Virus record (IMG/VR): IMGVR_UViG_3300033142_000988
Location: 1-41,859 of that record
Source of the DNA: a virus
DNA length: 41,859 bases
Direction: 5' to 3' (one strand)
Made by a program: the position numbers and the translations under genes. A model generated the notes under the pieces. It searched no databases. It was given only the letters and a program-made list of their open reading frames with translations, and had not been told where the DNA came from. Shown here in pieces: positions 7,007-15,625 of this stretch (position 1 is the stretch's first letter; every line of letters starts with the position of its first letter).

Positions 7007-7014
7007 GGGGGGGG
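7007..7014 (+). repeat. poly-G tract (G8)
   Basis: Eight consecutive G residues begin directly after the TAA stop of the 6503 gene. They form the G-rich core of the ribosome site for the ATG at 7020. Such runs are rare in AT-rich DNA, and in Campylobacter they are known slippage sites for phase variation. Confidence 0.9.
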
Positions 7015-7019
7015 AGAGG

Positions 7020-7391
7020 ATGAAAAAAGAAGACTTTATTGAAAGCTTAAATAGTAATTGTAAAATAGATAACGAGAACACTTGGAGTAATATAATGCCT
7101 GAGATAGATTTCTTGTTTGAAAGTTTTGAAAACAAATTGAAAGAATCTGAAAATATAATATTGAGTGCATTAAGTGATTTAAAAATAGATGGACATACAA
7201 AAAGAGGTGTATATAATGCGATTGCAGTTCTTGAAAAGTCAGCAAAAACACATGAAAATAGAGAATTATTAGCAGATGATATTGTTGATACATGGATAGA
7301 ACCGCTGGAAATAGAATCAAAAAACTTTAGTGCAACGCTTGAAAATACTCAAAACATAGTGGCACACGTACTTAATAAAATATACGGATAA
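7020..7391 (+). CDS. hypothetical helical protein (123 aa)
   Basis: An acidic, mostly helical protein with no recognised family. It is co-transcribed with the gene at 6503 and preceded by the G8 tract that acts as its ribosome site. Changes in tract length would alter translation strength rather than frame, because the tract lies between the stop and this start. The gene pair is a cargo insertion between terminase and portal. Confidence 0.6.
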   Translation: MKKEDFIESLNSNCKIDNENTWSNIMPEIDFLFESFENKLKESENIILSALSDLKIDGHTKRGVYNAIAVLEKSAKTHENRELLADDIVDTWIEPLEIESKNFSATLENTQNIVAHVLNKIYG

Positions 7392-7402
7392 TAAACATAA
7401 AA

Positions 7403-7434
7403 ACCTTTTTATGATATAATAAGAATAAAAAGGT
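7403..7434 (+). promoter_or_regulatory. late promoter with flanking inverted repeat
   Basis: A -10 box TATAAT at 7415-7420 in the context TATGATATAATA, shared with the late genes at 11506 and 19827. An inverted repeat, ACCTTTTT (7403-7410) and AAAAAGGT (7427-7434), flanks it. The second arm includes the ribosome site of the portal gene at 7440. Confidence 0.6.
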
Positions 7435-7439
7435 AAGTA

Positions 7440-8756
7440 ATGTCTGCTACTCCTAAATTCCAAGACCCTTCATATATTGACCATATCAATCAAATAACAA
7501 CAGTTAATTCTATCTATGACGGTGTGGATTCTGCAAAAGCTTTTATCTATAAATTCGGAGAGGAAGACACAAAAGACTACGAAGCAAGACAAGATATGTC
7601 TTCACTTGCAAACTACGTTAAAACAACAGTCGACACGATTTCAGATATTGTATTTAGAAAGCAAATAGATCAAGAGGGTGTTAGTAATGCTACTGTCAAG
7701 GAATGGCTTAAAACAATAGACTTAGTTAATGATATTGACTCATTTGGTCGTGACTTGCTTAAGAATCATTCAAAAGATGGACACACTTTTATACTTACAG
7801 ATTCAATGTTTTTTAATCCCGATGATGTTCCGACAAATGCTGCAGCCGATGGAATCAGACCATTTCTATTAAACATACTCAGAAAAGACATACCTAACTG
7901 GGAATGCGATTCAATGGGTAGATATTTACGTGCAACAATTAACAGAACCGTAACTGAACCAGTTGGGGATTACGGATTTAAATATATTCAACAGCAAAGA
8001 GTATTTTTGCGTGGTGGAATTGTTGAGATATGGGAAGATGATAAAAAGATTGACACTATCACGGATTTACCTTGGGACTATGTTCCGCTTACAAAAGTTG
8101 GAAATAGTTTAATACCTGAACTATACGATCAAGCGAAAATCAATATAAATCACTTTAACAGAAATTCGGAACTAGAAAATTACACTCGTGTTGGTGGGGC
8201 TCCTTTTCTTGCAGTATTTGGTAGTTTAAAACAAGAGGGCGACCAACCATCTACATTAGGGATTACTGACGGATTATCCTTTCAAGACTCGCAGAATTCA
8301 GATATTAAATGGGTAGAAATGTCGGGTGCAAATTACGACATGATAGCGAAGCACATTCTATTCCACAAAGAAGAAATGATTAGAATATCTGTAGAATTCG
8401 CAACAGAAAGAAGCAATGCCACAGCAACAGAAGTCGAAAAAGATAGCACCTCTAAAGAATCTAAGCTTAACTCATACGCTAATGAGATAGAAGACGGATT
8501 AAATAGTGCAATAGCTTTATTTCAAGTATACTGGCGAAGTTCACTTGGCGAAAACATAGTAATAGTAAACAAAGACTTTAGCTCGAATATATTAACAGAT
8601 AAACAAATCGAATTAGTAATTAACCTTTTAAATAGCGGGAACATGAGTTTTGAACGTGCAATGAATATACTAAGTAAAGGCGAAGTGCTTCCAATGATAA
8701 CAGAAAAAGAACTTGACGATGAAAAATCAAGACTAAGAAACCAAGGAGATATCTAA
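7440..8756 (+). CDS. portal protein (DUF4055-like)
   Basis: Dodecameric ring at the unique capsid vertex through which DNA passes. The 438-residue length, the position after terminase and before the minor head gene, and the composition fit siphovirus portals. The N-terminal region (SLANYVKTTVDTISDIVFRKQ) and a C-terminal helical segment (KQIELVINLLNSGNMSFERAMNIL) are typical of the DUF4055 portal group. It has its own late promoter. The exact family is a judgement by eye. Confidence 0.8.
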   Translation: MSATPKFQDPSYIDHINQITTVNSIYDGVDSAKAFIYKFGEEDTKDYEARQDMSSLANYVKTTVDTISDIVFRKQIDQEGVSNATVKEWLKTIDLVNDIDSFGRDLLKNHSKDGHTFILTDSMFFNPDDVPTNAAADGIRPFLLNILRKDIPNWECDSMGRYLRATINRTVTEPVGDYGFKYIQQQRVFLRGGIVEIWEDDKKIDTITDLPWDYVPLTKVGNSLIPELYDQAKININHFNRNSELENYTRVGGAPFLAVFGSLKQEGDQPSTLGITDGLSFQDSQNSDIKWVEMSGANYDMIAKHILFHKEEMIRISVEFATERSNATATEVEKDSTSKESKLNSYANEIEDGLNSAIALFQVYWRSSLGENIVIVNKDFSSNILTDKQIELVINLLNSGNMSFERAMNILSKGEVLPMITEKELDDEKSRLRNQGDI

Positions 8757-8782
8757 CTCTTAATCTTTATTGAAGTTTTATA

Positions 8783-8792
8783 ATTGTATAAT
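8783..8792 (+). promoter_or_regulatory. promoter core ATTGTATAAT
   Basis: A -10-like element followed by TCTTTATAACAAA and AAGGGGTTAAG before the ATG at 8820. The leader is closely similar to that of the genes at 126, 18948 and 39462. It serves the cargo group 8820-10199 between portal and minor head protein. Confidence 0.6.
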
Positions 8793-8819
8793 TCTTTATA
8801 ACAAATTAAAGGGGTTAAG

Positions 8820-9029
8820 ATGAAAGAATATTATAGAGTTTCGTGGTATGTAAAAGATAGGATTCCAAAACAAATAAATTCAGGAAAGTTTACTGAAGAC
8901 AAGGCAAATATAGACGCTTGGGTAAAAGCAATGAACAAAGAGTATCCATATTTGTATCACTGGACAGAAATGCGATACCTTACTGAAAAAGAGTTTGAAA
9001 ATGGCGAAGAAGGGAGGGTGTACAACTAA
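8820..9029 (+). CDS. hypothetical protein (69 aa)
   Basis: First gene of a cargo group inserted between portal and minor head genes. The product is rich in aromatic residues (YYRVSWYVKD at the start, YPYLYHWTEMRYL later), with the look of a small beta-alpha fold. No family recognised. It has its own promoter and an AAGGGG ribosome site. Confidence 0.6.
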   Translation: MKEYYRVSWYVKDRIPKQINSGKFTEDKANIDAWVKAMNKEYPYLYHWTEMRYLTEKEFENGEEGRVYN

Positions 9030-9030
9030 A

Positions 9031-9123
9031 ATGAAAACCTATAACTTCCCAAGCCCACCCATAGGCAAGATGTTATCAGCAATGTTAATACTAGTAGCAA
9101 TATTAGTATTCACAAAAGGCTAA
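9031..9123 (+). CDS. 30-aa single-pass membrane peptide
   Basis: Starts one base after the preceding stop, with an AGGGAGGG site 12 bases upstream. A polar proline-containing N-terminus (YNFPSPPIG) is followed by a hydrophobic helix (residues 13-27). Tiny membrane peptides are common in phage cargo operons. Function unknown. Confidence 0.4.
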   Translation: MKTYNFPSPPIGKMLSAMLILVAILVFTKG

Positions 9124-9126
9124 ATT

Positions 9127-9360
9127 ATGGAAAAGAACTATCAAACATTAGCACAAGAAATAGAGAAAAACGGATTCGAGTTATCTTCTGTTGCAATAAG
9201 CGGAAAGCATATCATGGCTTTGAATGAAGACGGCAAACATTATATTTGTCATTTAAACGAAACTATAAACGGATGGACGATGGACGGATGCAAGACTTAT
9301 GGAAAAGAAGACGCGATTAGAATTATGATGGATTTAATGAAACAAGAATTAAAGGATTAG
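9127..9360 (+). CDS. hypothetical protein (77 aa)
   Basis: A compact alpha/beta-looking protein with an N-terminal helix, a beta-hairpin region (HIMALNEDGKHYICHL) and a C-terminal helix. No family recognised. It lies in the 8820 cargo group, and its stop nearly abuts the next start at 9363. Confidence 0.6.
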   Translation: MEKNYQTLAQEIEKNGFELSSVAISGKHIMALNEDGKHYICHLNETINGWTMDGCKTYGKEDAIRIMMDLMKQELKD

Positions 9361-9362
9361 TG

Positions 9363-10199
9363 ATGAAAGAATTAAAAGCAGTAACAGATTTTAATAATAC
9401 TTGGTGTGATGCAACAAGTGAAAATTATAATGGATTAATGAACATTGGATTAAATATAAATAAAGATACAGTGTGTATTAAAAGTGCATTAAAATTTGAA
9501 GCTTATTACATGATTGAAAATAATGAAATAAGTTGGTCACATAATAAATCAATTGGCTTTATGAGTGGAAATCCATCAAATAAAGACATGAGAGAAATAA
9601 GAATAAAGAATAATATTTGGGAGTATGTAGAATTAAAACAACAATTCATAACAGTTCCAAATTCAGAGGTTAAGTTTTTAAAGCCTGATTTTGAAATAGA
9701 ATTAATAAAAGAGTTATTTATCGGTATAGTAGCAAGATTAGTCTTTGAACAAGAAGATGACAGTTATGTATTATACAGCAACAATGGAAAAATACTAAAG
9801 TCATTAGATGATAATGGGTACAGTAGCAATTTAAATCTAACTCCATACGAAAAGCCATTGCCTTGGTATGAAGATGAAAATAATTTCCCTAAAGCCATAA
9901 TAGTTGATGGACGAATTGAAGTGGTACATAAATACGAGAAAGATAGAAAAGTGTTAATAAACTATATCCATGACAGTGAGATAGAGATAGACGGAGATTT
10001 TAGACTAGCAACAAAAGAAGAAGTAAACTCATTGCATTATCAAGGAAAGGAAGAATCAAAAGAGTATGTGGAATGCACTATCTGTCGAAAGCCTATAGAG
10101 TGCAAACCTGATATTAAAGAAAGATTGATAAGAGAAAGAGTAATGTGTTCAGAATGTGCAGATAAACAGTTTAAAAATAATCCAGAACTAAGGAATTAA
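9363..10199 (+). CDS. hypothetical protein with C-terminal zinc ribbon (278 aa)
   Basis: The ATG at 9363 follows AAGGA with good spacing and is preferred to an overlapping GTG at 9360. The first 230 residues are unrecognised but contain repeated short beta-rich units of the type found in proteins that store user-interface-like phage sequences (YEKPLPWYEDENN, KAIIVDGRIEVV). The C-terminus has a four-cysteine zinc ribbon (CTIC near residue 237, CSEC near 263). It is the last gene of the cargo group. Role unknown. Confidence 0.6.
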   Translation: MKELKAVTDFNNTWCDATSENYNGLMNIGLNINKDTVCIKSALKFEAYYMIENNEISWSHNKSIGFMSGNPSNKDMREIRIKNNIWEYVELKQQFITVPNSEVKFLKPDFEIELIKELFIGIVARLVFEQEDDSYVLYSNNGKILKSLDDNGYSSNLNLTPYEKPLPWYEDENNFPKAIIVDGRIEVVHKYEKDRKVLINYIHDSEIEIDGDFRLATKEEVNSLHYQGKEESKEYVECTICRKPIECKPDIKERLIRERVMCSECADKQFKNNPELRN

Positions 10200-10202
10200 C
10201 CA

Positions 10203-11306
10203 ATGAGCCCAATGGATATAATCTTATCAGAAAGTACGCTTTATGAGTCCTATAAGTCACAAGGCTATGACGATTTAATCATAGCTTTAAAACTTGCAGA
10301 CGATAGAATAATAGCTTATATCGAAAAGACCAAAGGAGCGTGGACTAAAGCAAAACAAGCCGAATTAAGAAAGTATATCAATGATGAGATATTATCGTCT
10401 TACGGGGGCTTATTCGCATCTGTGCCAGTAGAAACTATTGAAAGTGCTACTATTGCTTACGGTGCTATGATTGGAGTTATAAAACCCGAATTACCAACTG
10501 CTGCAATTAAAGCTATCCTTGACCCGAAAAGAGAAATTCAAGGGCGAACACTAACTGACCTTTTTAAATTAGATAGTGAGAAACACGCTCGACAATTAGC
10601 AACGGAAATCGCGTCAAGTGTAGTTCGAGGTATTCCTGTATCAAAATTAATGCGTGAATTAGATATGACTGTATCTAAAAGAGAAATTGGAAAAGTTGAT
10701 AATAAAATCATTGCTACTAAAAAGAAAATGTTTAACACAAAAGTAATAAAAGAAAAAGAAGCATTAAAAATAATACTTAATGATTTAAGATTCCAAAGAA
10801 ACATTTTAGCTACTGATATTCGTTACAAGCAATATGCTAAACAGAATATTAGAACTTTAATAAGCGAAGCAAGAGCAGAAGCACGCTATGTAGCATTTAG
10901 ACAAATGGAAAAAAGAGGAACAGTTAAAGGCTATGAGTATGTATCTGTACTTGACGGAAGAACTACAGATTATTGTATTGAACATGATGGAAATATTTAC
11001 TATAAAGAGATAGACGAGATTAGTCATATCTGCAAAACCCATTACCAATGTAGAGCAGAATTTGTAGCATTCAATCAAAATCAACGCTCAGCAACTAGAG
11101 CATCCATATTAGGAGAAACACCAAACGGAAATTATGAAGATTGGTTTAAAAAAGTTCCCGACTCATTCAAAAAATCGGCTTTAACTAAAAAGCAATTTGA
11201 ATTATATAAAAAGAATCAATACAAAGTTACAACATTAGCGGATATTACAAAGTCTCAAACATTAGGAATGATTAAAACGGAAATGAATAATATCATACAA
11301 GGATAA
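10203..11306 (+). CDS. minor head protein (SPP1 gp7 / Mu F family)
   Basis: Minor capsid or head-morphogenesis protein that enters the prohead with the portal and helps DNA ejection. The C-terminal hallmark of the family is present: ARYVAFRQMEKRG, then YEYVSVLDGRTTDYC and CKTHYQCRAEF at about residues 222-290, with conserved Asp, Cys and His residues. The 367-residue length fits. Its place after the portal, apart from the cargo insertion, is standard. Confidence 0.85.
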   Translation: MSPMDIILSESTLYESYKSQGYDDLIIALKLADDRIIAYIEKTKGAWTKAKQAELRKYINDEILSSYGGLFASVPVETIESATIAYGAMIGVIKPELPTAAIKAILDPKREIQGRTLTDLFKLDSEKHARQLATEIASSVVRGIPVSKLMRELDMTVSKREIGKVDNKIIATKKKMFNTKVIKEKEALKIILNDLRFQRNILATDIRYKQYAKQNIRTLISEARAEARYVAFRQMEKRGTVKGYEYVSVLDGRTTDYCIEHDGNIYYKEIDEISHICKTHYQCRAEFVAFNQNQRSATRASILGETPNGNYEDWFKKVPDSFKKSALTKKQFELYKKNQYKVTTLADITKSQTLGMIKTEMNNIIQG

Positions 11307-11309
11307 AAA

Positions 11310-11438
11310 ATGAAATGTAAACACTGCAAAGACAAGTTAAGCGACTATAAAGAATTAAAGAAAAGAGGGTATTGCTATAAACAAGCGTGTAAAATAGCAA
11401 GAAAAGCAGAATTGAAAAGAATTAAAGAAGTTCGCTAA
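11310..11438 (+). CDS. small zinc-finger-like protein (42 aa)
   Basis: Starts three bases after the minor head gene, with AAGGA upstream. It has a CKHC pair at residues 3-6 and a CYKQAC pair at 22-27, with a very basic tail, suggesting a single zinc ribbon that binds nucleic acid. Function unknown. It sits between the minor head protein and scaffold, where small accessory genes are common. Confidence 0.5.
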   Translation: MKCKHCKDKLSDYKELKKRGYCYKQACKIARKAELKRIKEVR

Positions 11439-11467
11439 ATAATATAATACTTTCAATAAACTAAAAT

Positions 11468-11480
11468 TTATGATATAATA
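11468..11480 (+). promoter_or_regulatory. late promoter (TATGATATAATA)
   Basis: The -10 box TATAAT at 11474-11479, in the same extended context as the promoters before the portal and tape measure genes. It drives the scaffold and capsid genes. Confidence 0.55.
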
Positions 11481-11505
11481 ACCTAATTTTAATACGGAGT
11501 ATAGA

Positions 11506-12228
11506 ATGAATTTTGAAGAACTACAGACATTAGTCGGAGACAATGAAGAAGCTAAGGTATTTGTAAATAGTTTACAATCAACACAAAAAGATAATGTTAC
11601 TAGAATAAACACATTAGAAACACAAGTAACTGATATTACAACAACTAGAGATAAATATAAGAATGGAAACAAACTTATTAAAGATTCTTTCGGACTTGAA
11701 AATATCAATGAAGATTCTATTAGTGAATATCTATCGAATATGAAAAAAGGTAAAAATGATGAAGCTTTTACGAGTGAAATCACTAACCTTAAAAGCTTGT
11801 TGGAAACAGCTACAAATGAAAAGACAACATTAACTAATGATTATGAATCTAAGATACAAGACATAGGGATTACAAACTCATTACGTGATTTAGGTATAGA
11901 TAGTCTAGCAAGTTCAACACGAACAGCACAAGACATTCTAAGAGAGCTTAAAAGTGGGGCTATGGTAGAAAATGGCGAGATTGTTTATAAAAAAGACGGT
12001 CAAACTGAATATATCAACGGTAAAGTTGCAACACCTGCGGATAAGTTATCACAACTTAAATCAAGCGATGAATTTAAACCTTATTTTAAACCTGATGCTT
12101 TAAATGGTAGCGGTACTCAAAACAGTAATGGAAATGGAAATAAAAAACCAGCAGAATATACAGAATCAGAAAGAATAGATATGTCTAGAAACAATCCTAC
12201 TCTTTTTAAACAAATTTTTAACCAATAA
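11506..12228 (+). CDS. capsid scaffolding protein
   Basis: Internal scaffold that guides assembly of the major capsid protein and is then lost. The 240-residue protein has long coiled-coil stretches (residues 25-120) and is acidic, with a Gly/Asn-rich linker (GSGTQNSNGNGNKK) before a C-terminal helix that probably binds the capsid protein. It lies directly upstream of the major capsid gene, the normal position. It has a late promoter and a CGGAG ribosome site. Confidence 0.82.
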   Translation: MNFEELQTLVGDNEEAKVFVNSLQSTQKDNVTRINTLETQVTDITTTRDKYKNGNKLIKDSFGLENINEDSISEYLSNMKKGKNDEAFTSEITNLKSLLETATNEKTTLTNDYESKIQDIGITNSLRDLGIDSLASSTRTAQDILRELKSGAMVENGEIVYKKDGQTEYINGKVATPADKLSQLKSSDEFKPYFKPDALNGSGTQNSNGNGNKKPAEYTESERIDMSRNNPTLFKQIFNQ

Positions 12229-12240
12229 AAAGGAAAATAA

Positions 12241-13251
12241 ATGTCAACTACAAGATTAACGGATGTAATAATTCCAGAGGTTTACAATTCATACGAAGCG
12301 GTAAACAGTCCAGAGAAAACAGCATTTTTTGAAAGTGGTGTAATTGTAAGAAATGCCGTATTAGATAATGCTGCAAACAACGGTGGAGAAACAATCAATA
12401 TTCCATTTTGGAAAGATTTAGATTCTTCAGTAGAAGCAAACCTTTCAAGTTCTGATCCTGCAGTAGTTGCTACTGCTTTAAAAATCACTACTGGTAAACA
12501 GATTGCTAGAAAAGTTCTTTTAAATCAAGTTTACTCTAATGCGGACATTGCTTCTGAATTAGCAGGAAGTTCAGCGAATCAACACGTAAGAAATAGATTT
12601 GGAACTTATTGGATGAGACAATGGCAAAGAAAGTTAATTGCAGTTACTAATGGTGTACTTGCAGACAATGTTGCCAATGATAGTGGAGATATGGTTATTG
12701 ATGTAGCTGTTGAAATTATCGGAAGTCAAACAGCTTTAACTAAATGGTCTAGAGCAAACTTTACAAGTGCAATCTTTACAATGGGTGATGCTTCAGAGTC
12801 AATTATGGCAATCGGTGTACATTCAGCAGTATACAAACAGATGATTGACTTAGATGACATTGACTTTATTAAAGACTCGGCAGGGACTTTATCTATTCCA
12901 ACATTTATGGGTAAAAGAGTTATTGTTGATGATGGAATGACAGTAACAGCAGGTTCTACAAGTGGATTTAAATATACTACAGTTTTATACGGAAACGGTG
13001 CATTTGGTTATGGAGAGGGTTCTCCAGAAGTTCCAATGGAAACTAACAGAGAAACATTACAAGGTAATGGTGGTGGTGTAGAATATATCACAGAGAGAAA
13101 AACTTGGATGGTACATCCTTTTGGATTCCAAACTTTAACAATACCATCAGCAGAGGGTGGATTCACAAATGCAGAACTTGCAACAGCAGCAGTATGGGAT
13201 AGAATAGTAGATAGAAAATCTGTACCATTAGCTTTCTTAATTACTAACTAG
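12241..13251 (+). CDS. major capsid protein
   Basis: Forms the icosahedral shell, presumably with the HK97 fold. It is 336 residues long, follows the scaffold by 12 bases and has an AAAGGA ribosome site. Family-like features are the N-terminal arm (TDVIIPEVYNSYEA), the IPFWKDLD segment, the helix with RNRFGTYWMRQWQRKL (about residues 115-135), and a C-terminal domain with ERKTWMVHPFGFQ. Codon use and length are consistent with a highly expressed late gene. Confidence 0.88.
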   Translation: MSTTRLTDVIIPEVYNSYEAVNSPEKTAFFESGVIVRNAVLDNAANNGGETINIPFWKDLDSSVEANLSSSDPAVVATALKITTGKQIARKVLLNQVYSNADIASELAGSSANQHVRNRFGTYWMRQWQRKLIAVTNGVLADNVANDSGDMVIDVAVEIIGSQTALTKWSRANFTSAIFTMGDASESIMAIGVHSAVYKQMIDLDDIDFIKDSAGTLSIPTFMGKRVIVDDGMTVTAGSTSGFKYTTVLYGNGAFGYGEGSPEVPMETNRETLQGNGGGVEYITERKTWMVHPFGFQTLTIPSAEGGFTNAELATAAVWDRIVDRKSVPLAFLITN

Positions 13252-13260
13252 GAGTCTATT

Positions 13261-13530
13261 ATGACTCCTGCAGTACAAGAAAAGTTTAACGAAGCAAAAA
13301 TATTGTTTGAAGGGGGAGAGGTTACGCTTCTTCCTTTATTAAAAGCGATTCAAGGAAATGAGTCAATAACTGCAAACTCTACTGAATATAAGCAATTAGC
13401 AAAAACGATTGAAGATATTAAAAACGGTGTGGTTTCAAAGACTAAAAATAAAGATGGTTTTATTGCTGGTCAAGAAGTAAGCGAAAAAGATTATTTCAAA
13501 CACATAGCAAAAATGAGACAAAACAAATAA
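13261..13530 (+). CDS. hypothetical head-region protein (89 aa)
   Basis: Follows the capsid gene by nine bases with a good AGGAG site, and is mostly helical and charged. No family recognised. By position it could be a small head or head-completion protein. A perfect 10-bp hairpin with a GAAA loop lies just after its stop. Confidence 0.55.
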   Translation: MTPAVQEKFNEAKILFEGGEVTLLPLLKAIQGNESITANSTEYKQLAKTIEDIKNGVVSKTKNKDGFIAGQEVSEKDYFKHIAKMRQNK

Positions 13531-13538
13531 ATTTATCG

Positions 13539-13562
13539 GATAGTTAAAGAAATTTAACTATC
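13539..13562 (+). terminator. hairpin with GAAA tetraloop
   Basis: The arms GATAGTTAAA (13539-13548) and TTTAACTATC (13553-13562) pair perfectly around a GAAA loop. Only a weak T-rich stretch (TTATT) follows, so this could be a leaky terminator or an RNA processing or stability element that raises capsid messenger RNA levels relative to downstream genes. Confidence 0.6.
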
Positions 13563-13586
13563 TTATTAAGTTTATAAAGGTATCAA

Positions 13587-14435
13587 ATGGCAAAAACAAG
13601 TGGAATAGTAAACTCCTTAGTAACTACATACCGATTCTTAAGACAGCGTGGTTGGTTAATGGGTCAAAAAGGCTACCCGATACATACTACTCCAATTCTT
13701 CCAGCAGACCAACGCTCGGCACAAATCGAGGGAAATGTAAGAAATCAAACAGTAACCACAGCAGGATACGATGTATGGGAAGATGGCTTATCTGAAATAC
13801 CAAGACCATCGGCAGCAGGAGAAACTTTCGCAGTAGTCTCAGACGAAGTAGAAGACAATGCAACAGGTATAGGAATACAAGAAATTGGAATCGATTTAAT
13901 TCTAATTGATGGAACGGCAACAACAGTATATGTAGAAATGAACGGAAAGACAGAAGTAGTAATACCTGGTACTTACATATTTGTAAATGATATTTTTTCG
14001 TCAAGAAATTTTCTTAAAGCAAACGGAAATTATTCAACTGGTGCAGGAGAAATTAAAGTATATCAACAAGGCAATCCAACTTCAAGAAAATACGCACTAA
14101 TAAGACCGGGTGGAAATAAATCATTAACTTGTACTCGATACGTTCCTAAAGGCTTTAACTACTTAATTGAAATGGTTACGCCTTCGGGAGATACTAAAGG
14201 GGTAGAGGGTATCGTAAGAGCTACAAACACGGATACACAAGTACAAGTAAACGGATTCTTATTTAAAGTACCTTTCCAATTAGAAAAGTCGGGGATTCCA
14301 ATTATTTTCCCTACACCATTACAGATTATGGAACACTCGTTAGTTAAAGCAACTCTTTTTTCAATATCTGGAAATGTTCAAGGCGTAACAGTTTCAATAG
14401 TAATCGCTGGTCGACTTGTACCAATAAATCAATAA
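13587..14435 (+). CDS. putative virion structural protein (282 aa)
   Basis: Lies between the capsid and head-tail connector genes. It is rich in beta strands, Gly, Thr and Val (for example NVQGVTVSIVIAGRLV near the C-terminus), as expected for a capsid decoration, head fibre or tail-associated protein. No specific family recognised. AAAGG ribosome site. The context supports a structural role more than the sequence does. Confidence 0.6.
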   Translation: MAKTSGIVNSLVTTYRFLRQRGWLMGQKGYPIHTTPILPADQRSAQIEGNVRNQTVTTAGYDVWEDGLSEIPRPSAAGETFAVVSDEVEDNATGIGIQEIGIDLILIDGTATTVYVEMNGKTEVVIPGTYIFVNDIFSSRNFLKANGNYSTGAGEIKVYQQGNPTSRKYALIRPGGNKSLTCTRYVPKGFNYLIEMVTPSGDTKGVEGIVRATNTDTQVQVNGFLFKVPFQLEKSGIPIIFPTPLQIMEHSLVKATLFSISGNVQGVTVSIVIAGRLVPINQ

Positions 14436-14444
14436 GGAAATATA

Positions 14445-14867
14445 ATGTCAATGATAGAATATCCAACAGACACATGGGACACTTTCTGTTCTCTAGCAGA
14501 TGCAAACGCAATACTTTTAAATTTAGTACCAGATTTAACAAAATGGAACGATTTGACTGATCCCGTAAAAGAAGTATATTTACGTCAAGCAACACTATTA
14601 ATAAATCAAAGAATCGAAGAATTACCCGATACATTAGAAGATGACATGAAGACCGCTACAGCCTACTTAGCGAATCATTCTATCGGTGTAGATATGACGA
14701 ATGAAGATGGAACAGCACTTTTAAAAGAAAAAGATATTGCCGGAGCAATTAAGAAAGTTTGGTTTACTCCGAGAGAGGCATCTAATAGTCTGCCAGATGT
14801 GGTTGAATCGCTATTGTCTCAATACGATTTAAAATCATCGGGTGGATTCTCATTCAAAAGGTCATAA
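14445..14867 (+). CDS. head-tail connector (adaptor) protein
   Basis: A 140-residue, mainly helical protein of the size and position of the first head-tail adaptor (HK97 gp6/SPP1 gp15-like), which binds under the portal. The pattern of a conserved start (TWDTFCSLADANAILL), helices with YLRQATLLINQRIEEL, and KATAYLA-like segments with a C-terminal PREASNSLPDVVESLLSQYDL tail fits this group, which often carries a DnaT-like label in databases. The next gene starts two bases after its stop. Confidence 0.7.
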   Translation: MSMIEYPTDTWDTFCSLADANAILLNLVPDLTKWNDLTDPVKEVYLRQATLLINQRIEELPDTLEDDMKTATAYLANHSIGVDMTNEDGTALLKEKDIAGAIKKVWFTPREASNSLPDVVESLLSQYDLKSSGGFSFKRS

Positions 14868-14868
14868 C

Positions 14869-15240
14869 ATGAGTGCAGAATCATTAGAAACAATCCAAGA
14901 AATAAAAGCAGAGTTTAAAGTCGAGGGAGCAATAGTTCAAATCCTCACAACTCAAAGAACCGGAGAGCCAGACTTTGACAATCCATCTTATGAAGTAGCC
15001 TATGACAAAGTAGAACAATACGCATTAATTAGCACAGAAGCAAGTGAAAGACTTCAAAAGCTAGTCGATAGTGACAGTATGGGTGTATACGAATATGCTT
15101 TTATGTTACCAGCAGATATCTTAGTGACTAAAGTAAACAAGCTAGAATTCGAGGGTTCTACATACGAAATAGTTTTCGTTTCAATCGCGTCATATTGGCA
15201 ACAAGAAGCATTAATGTACGAAGTATTGGCAAGAAAATAA
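14869..15240 (+). CDS. putative head closure/head-tail joining protein (123 aa)
   Basis: I place the start at 14869, seven bases after AAAGG and just past the previous stop. The upstream in-frame ATG at 14842 overlaps the adaptor gene. The protein looks mostly beta-stranded (VEGAIVQILTTQRTG and later YEIVFVSIASYWQ), as in stoppers and head-closure proteins. It is placed between adaptor and the HK97 gp10-like gene, the usual slot for this role. It ends in a TAATG overlap. Confidence 0.6.
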   Translation: MSAESLETIQEIKAEFKVEGAIVQILTTQRTGEPDFDNPSYEVAYDKVEQYALISTEASERLQKLVDSDSMGVYEYAFMLPADILVTKVNKLEFEGSTYEIVFVSIASYWQQEALMYEVLARK

Positions 15241-15563
15241 TGTTACCATCCGAAGCACTCGCAAAAATGGATAAAGATATAATCCGAATTTTTGATGAAG
15301 TATCCCAAGGCTTATTATCCGAACTTCAAACAATCACACCAGTAGATACGGGACAATTAAGGGGAGCTTGGTTATTAACAGAAAAAACTCCATACATAAG
15401 AAGAATATCAAACAACATGGAATATGCTGATGTAATACTCCACGAAAGAAGAATTGTAGCTGGTAGATTATATGGTAGTTTACAATTCCCAAAAGGAATC
15501 GACCCCACTCTTGAAAAATGGAATGGAATACTACAAGACAAACTCGATAAACTTAAATACTAG
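15240..15563 (+). CDS. HK97 gp10-like tail completion protein (107 aa)
   Basis: The start at 15240 overlaps the previous stop (TAATG). An upstream in-frame start at 15195 would run inside the previous gene. The signature TPVDTGQLRGAW (about residues 36-47) followed by a beta-rich region with YADVILHERR is typical of HK97 gp10-family proteins, which complete the head-tail junction or tail. It precedes a cargo gene and then the tail terminator and tube genes. Confidence 0.78.
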   Translation: MLPSEALAKMDKDIIRIFDEVSQGLLSELQTITPVDTGQLRGAWLLTEKTPYIRRISNNMEYADVILHERRIVAGRLYGSLQFPKGIDPTLEKWNGILQDKLDKLKY

Positions 15564-15587
15564 ATTAATAAAGATTTAATAATTCTT

Positions 15588-15597
15588 ATTGTACAAT
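15588..15597 (+). promoter_or_regulatory. palindromic promoter core ATTGTACAAT
   Basis: A perfect palindrome with a -10-like TACAAT, followed by an A/T-rich leader and AAGGAG before the GTG at 15626. It drives the PAPS-reductase-like cargo gene within the tail operon. Confidence 0.6.
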
Positions 15598-15625
15598 TCC
15601 TTATATAAAAATTAAGGAGTTTATT

